Assembly (NCBI GenBank): GCA_025360285.1
Contig: JANYCM010000285.1
Coordinates: 1 to 6,473 of the forward strand
Direction: 5' to 3'
Length of the DNA: 6,473 nucleotides
DNA from: Sphingomonadales bacterium
GTDB lineage: Bacteria; Pseudomonadota; Alphaproteobacteria; Sphingomonadales; Sphingomonadaceae
Shown here: in pieces, positions 5,457 to 6,473 of the stretch
Layout of the letters: every line of letters begins with the position of its first letter
Position numbering within the stretch: the first letter of the stretch is position 1
Notes under the pieces: generated by a model
Seen by the model: only the letters and a program-made list of their open reading frames with translations
What the model was told of the DNA's origin: nothing
Databases searched by the model: none
Program-made: the position numbers and the translations under genes

Positions 5457-6323
5457 ATGCAGATGATATCAAAGGCTTCGCTGCTCGGCGTGCTGTTCAT
5501 CGCTGGCCCCGCTGTCCATGCCGCCCCGGACCCGTTGCCCCGCGCCCTGCAGGCGGCCATCGACAAGGCCGTCGCCGCCAACCCCGATGTACCGGGCATC
5601 ACGCTCAGCTATTCCGCCGCCGGGGGCCGGCAGCAATGGAGCGGCAGCGCCGGCAGGACGGCGATCGGTGGCAAGGATGCGTTGCAGCCCGACCAGCCGT
5701 TCCGCATCGCCAGCATCACCAAGCTGTTCGTCGCCGCCACCATCCTGCGCCTTCACGAACAGCACCGGCTGGCGGTCACCGACACCATAATGGCCTATAT
5801 CAGCCCCGAAACCGCCGGGCAGTTGCGCCGCGCCGGTTATGACCCGGCCGTCATCCGCATCGACCAATTGCTCACCCACAGCAGCGGCATGGCGGACCAT
5901 ACCACCGAGCCGGGCTTTCTCGCCGCCACCCTGGTCGCCGGCGGCCACCATTGGACCCGCGCCGCGCAACTCGACATTCTCGCCCGGCAAAAGCCGCTCG
6001 GCGCGCCGGGTGTCGCCTTTCATTATTCCGACAGCGGCTACGTCGTGCTGGGTGAAATCATCGAACGCGCCACCGGCAAGCCGCTCGCCGCGGCAGTGCG
6101 CGAACAATTGCAGTTTCGCAAAATCGGCCTCGCATCAACCTGGTGGGAACAGGCCGAGCCCGCCCCGCCCGGCGTAAAGCCCCGCGCCCATCAATATCAG
6201 GGCGATCTCGATGTCACCGAGCTTGATGCGTCGTTCGATCTTTATGGCGGCGGCGGCCGGGTTTCGCCTCAAGGCGCATGTCGGCGAATGGGGCACCGCC
6301 GACGATGTGTGGCGTGCCGTTGA
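5457..6323 (+). CDS. Serine hydrolase C (beta-lactamase/D-alanyl-D-alanine carboxypeptidase-like), C-terminally truncated
   Basis: The reading frame gives 288 residues, of which about 270 resemble the family. Residues 1-22 are a Sec signal peptide (probable cleavage VHA/AP). The catalytic motif S86-I-T-K89 lies in FRIASITKLF, LLTHSSGM follows at 138-145, and Y190-S-D192 in HYSDSGYVVLGEIIE is the second motif, a common variant of YxN. The segment DLYGGGGRVS at about 261-270 is the usual motif before the last third of the domain. Then similarity stops, an 18-residue unrelated tail follows, and TGA is reached at 6321-6323. The third motif (HxG or KTG type) and roughly the last 100 or more residues are missing, so the product is probably inactive as read. 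The start at 5457 lies 7 bases after the dppA stop with a weak binding site, suggesting translational coupling; in-frame ATGs at 5412 and 5430 are alternatives. It differs clearly from A and B and has no visible membrane domain. Confidence 0.75.
   Translation: MQMISKASLLGVLFIAGPAVHAAPDPLPRALQAAIDKAVAANPDVPGITLSYSAAGGRQQWSGSAGRTAIGGKDALQPDQPFRIASITKLFVAATILRLHEQHRLAVTDTIMAYISPETAGQLRRAGYDPAVIRIDQLLTHSSGMADHTTEPGFLAATLVAGGHHWTRAAQLDILARQKPLGAPGVAFHYSDSGYVVLGEIIERATGKPLAAAVREQLQFRKIGLASTWWEQAEPAPPGVKPRAHQYQGDLDVTELDASFDLYGGGGRVSPQGACRRMGHRRRCVACR
6244..6267 (+). other. Junction between serine hydrolase C and a deaminase gene fragment
   Basis: Up to about 6266 the frame starting at 5457 reads as serine hydrolase (DLYGGGGRVS). 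From about 6247 the next frame reads as adenosine-deaminase family (AAAAGFRLKAHVGE). The two similarities overlap on a G/C-rich tract of about 20 bases (GGCGGCGGCGGCCGGGTTTC), so the breakpoint lies inside a shared microhomology. This fits a deletion through microhomology that fused two genes out of frame, or a chimeric assembly join. Confidence 0.7.
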
Positions 6324-6473
6324 ACTCCTGGAGCTCGACGAAGTGCAGCACGGCATCGCCGCCGCGGCTTCGCCCGTCGTCATGCGCATGCTGGCCGACC
6401 ACCACATCCGCCTGAACATTTGCCCGACCTCGAACCTGATGCTTGGCAGGGTCGAGAGCATCGCGGCGCATCC
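6244..6473 (+). pseudogene. Adenosine-deaminase-family amidohydrolase, C-terminal fragment
   Basis: The frame from 6244 to the right edge has no stop. It encodes the metal-site half of an adenosine-deaminase-type barrel: the H-V-G-E motif at 6277-6288 (zinc-ligand-region His and general-acid Glu), the conserved Q-H-G at 6346-6354, and the family signature C-P-T-S-N at 6421-6435, followed by a typical LGRVESIAAHP. About the first 200 residues expected in this family, including the N-terminal HxH zinc ligands, are absent. The frame is closed upstream by a TAA at 6175-6177, and only ATGs at 6211, 6226 and 6244 precede the homology. The 3' end is outside the window. A start at 6244 is possible on paper but would give a protein without its first metal ligands. 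It could be adenosine deaminase or a related nucleobase or aminodeoxyfutalosine deaminase; the fragment does not decide. Confidence 0.75.

Noticed and set aside
4619..5602. Minus-strand open frame of 327 codons covering dppA
   Set aside because: dppA on the plus strand has an intact zinc site and full family length; the antisense frame is His/Gly/Ala-rich with no recognisable domain.
5469..6107. Minus-strand open frame opposite serine hydrolase C
   Set aside because: It is antisense to SITK- and YSD-containing coding sequence and shows no domain of its own.
6135..6471. Minus-strand open frames at the right edge
   Set aside because: The plus-strand adenosine-deaminase signatures (HVGE, QHG, CPTSN) explain this stretch; the reverse frames are compositional shadows.
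5457..6473. A functional hydrolase-deaminase fusion protein
   Set aside because: The two codings are in different frames, and each lacks an essential part of its active site, so no single functional polypeptide is encoded.

Overview
The window is GC-rich with dense, short-gapped genes. Its proteins (Sec-exported beta-lactamase-fold serine hydrolases, a DppA-type D-aminopeptidase and an enolase-superfamily dipeptide epimerase) suggest an alphaproteobacterium, probably of the order Sphingomonadales. That taxonomic guess rests on protein style and base composition only.

Layout. Positions 1-4473 form a probable minus-strand operon read right to left. It holds serine hydrolase A (4473-2491), its tandem paralogue B (2456-491, broken by a +1 frameshift near 1680-1716) and the first 144 codons of a dipeptide epimerase (434-1, running off the left edge). 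Positions 4474-4624 are a divergent control region with back-to-back candidate promoters. On the plus strand are a complete M55 D-aminopeptidase (4625-5449) and, 7 bases later, serine hydrolase C (from 5457). Gene C loses its family similarity at about 6266. From about 6247 another frame encodes the C-terminal catalytic part of an adenosine-deaminase-family amidohydrolase, without its N-terminal half.

How the genes may work together (inference). Exported serine hydrolases of the DD-peptidase/class C beta-lactamase fold would act on D-amino-acid-containing peptides or related substrates in the periplasm. A cytoplasmic Zn D-aminopeptidase would remove N-terminal D-residues. The epimerase would convert L-Ala-D-Glu-like dipeptides or an N-acyl-D-amino acid to the L form. 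This looks like a scavenging or recycling module for peptidoglycan or other D-peptides. The enzyme families are known. The less ordinary points are the paired four-helix serine hydrolases, the frameshift whose stop falls on a CTT-TGA sequence, and the out-of-frame hydrolase/deaminase junction. No RNA gene, CRISPR array, insertion sequence or attachment site was seen.
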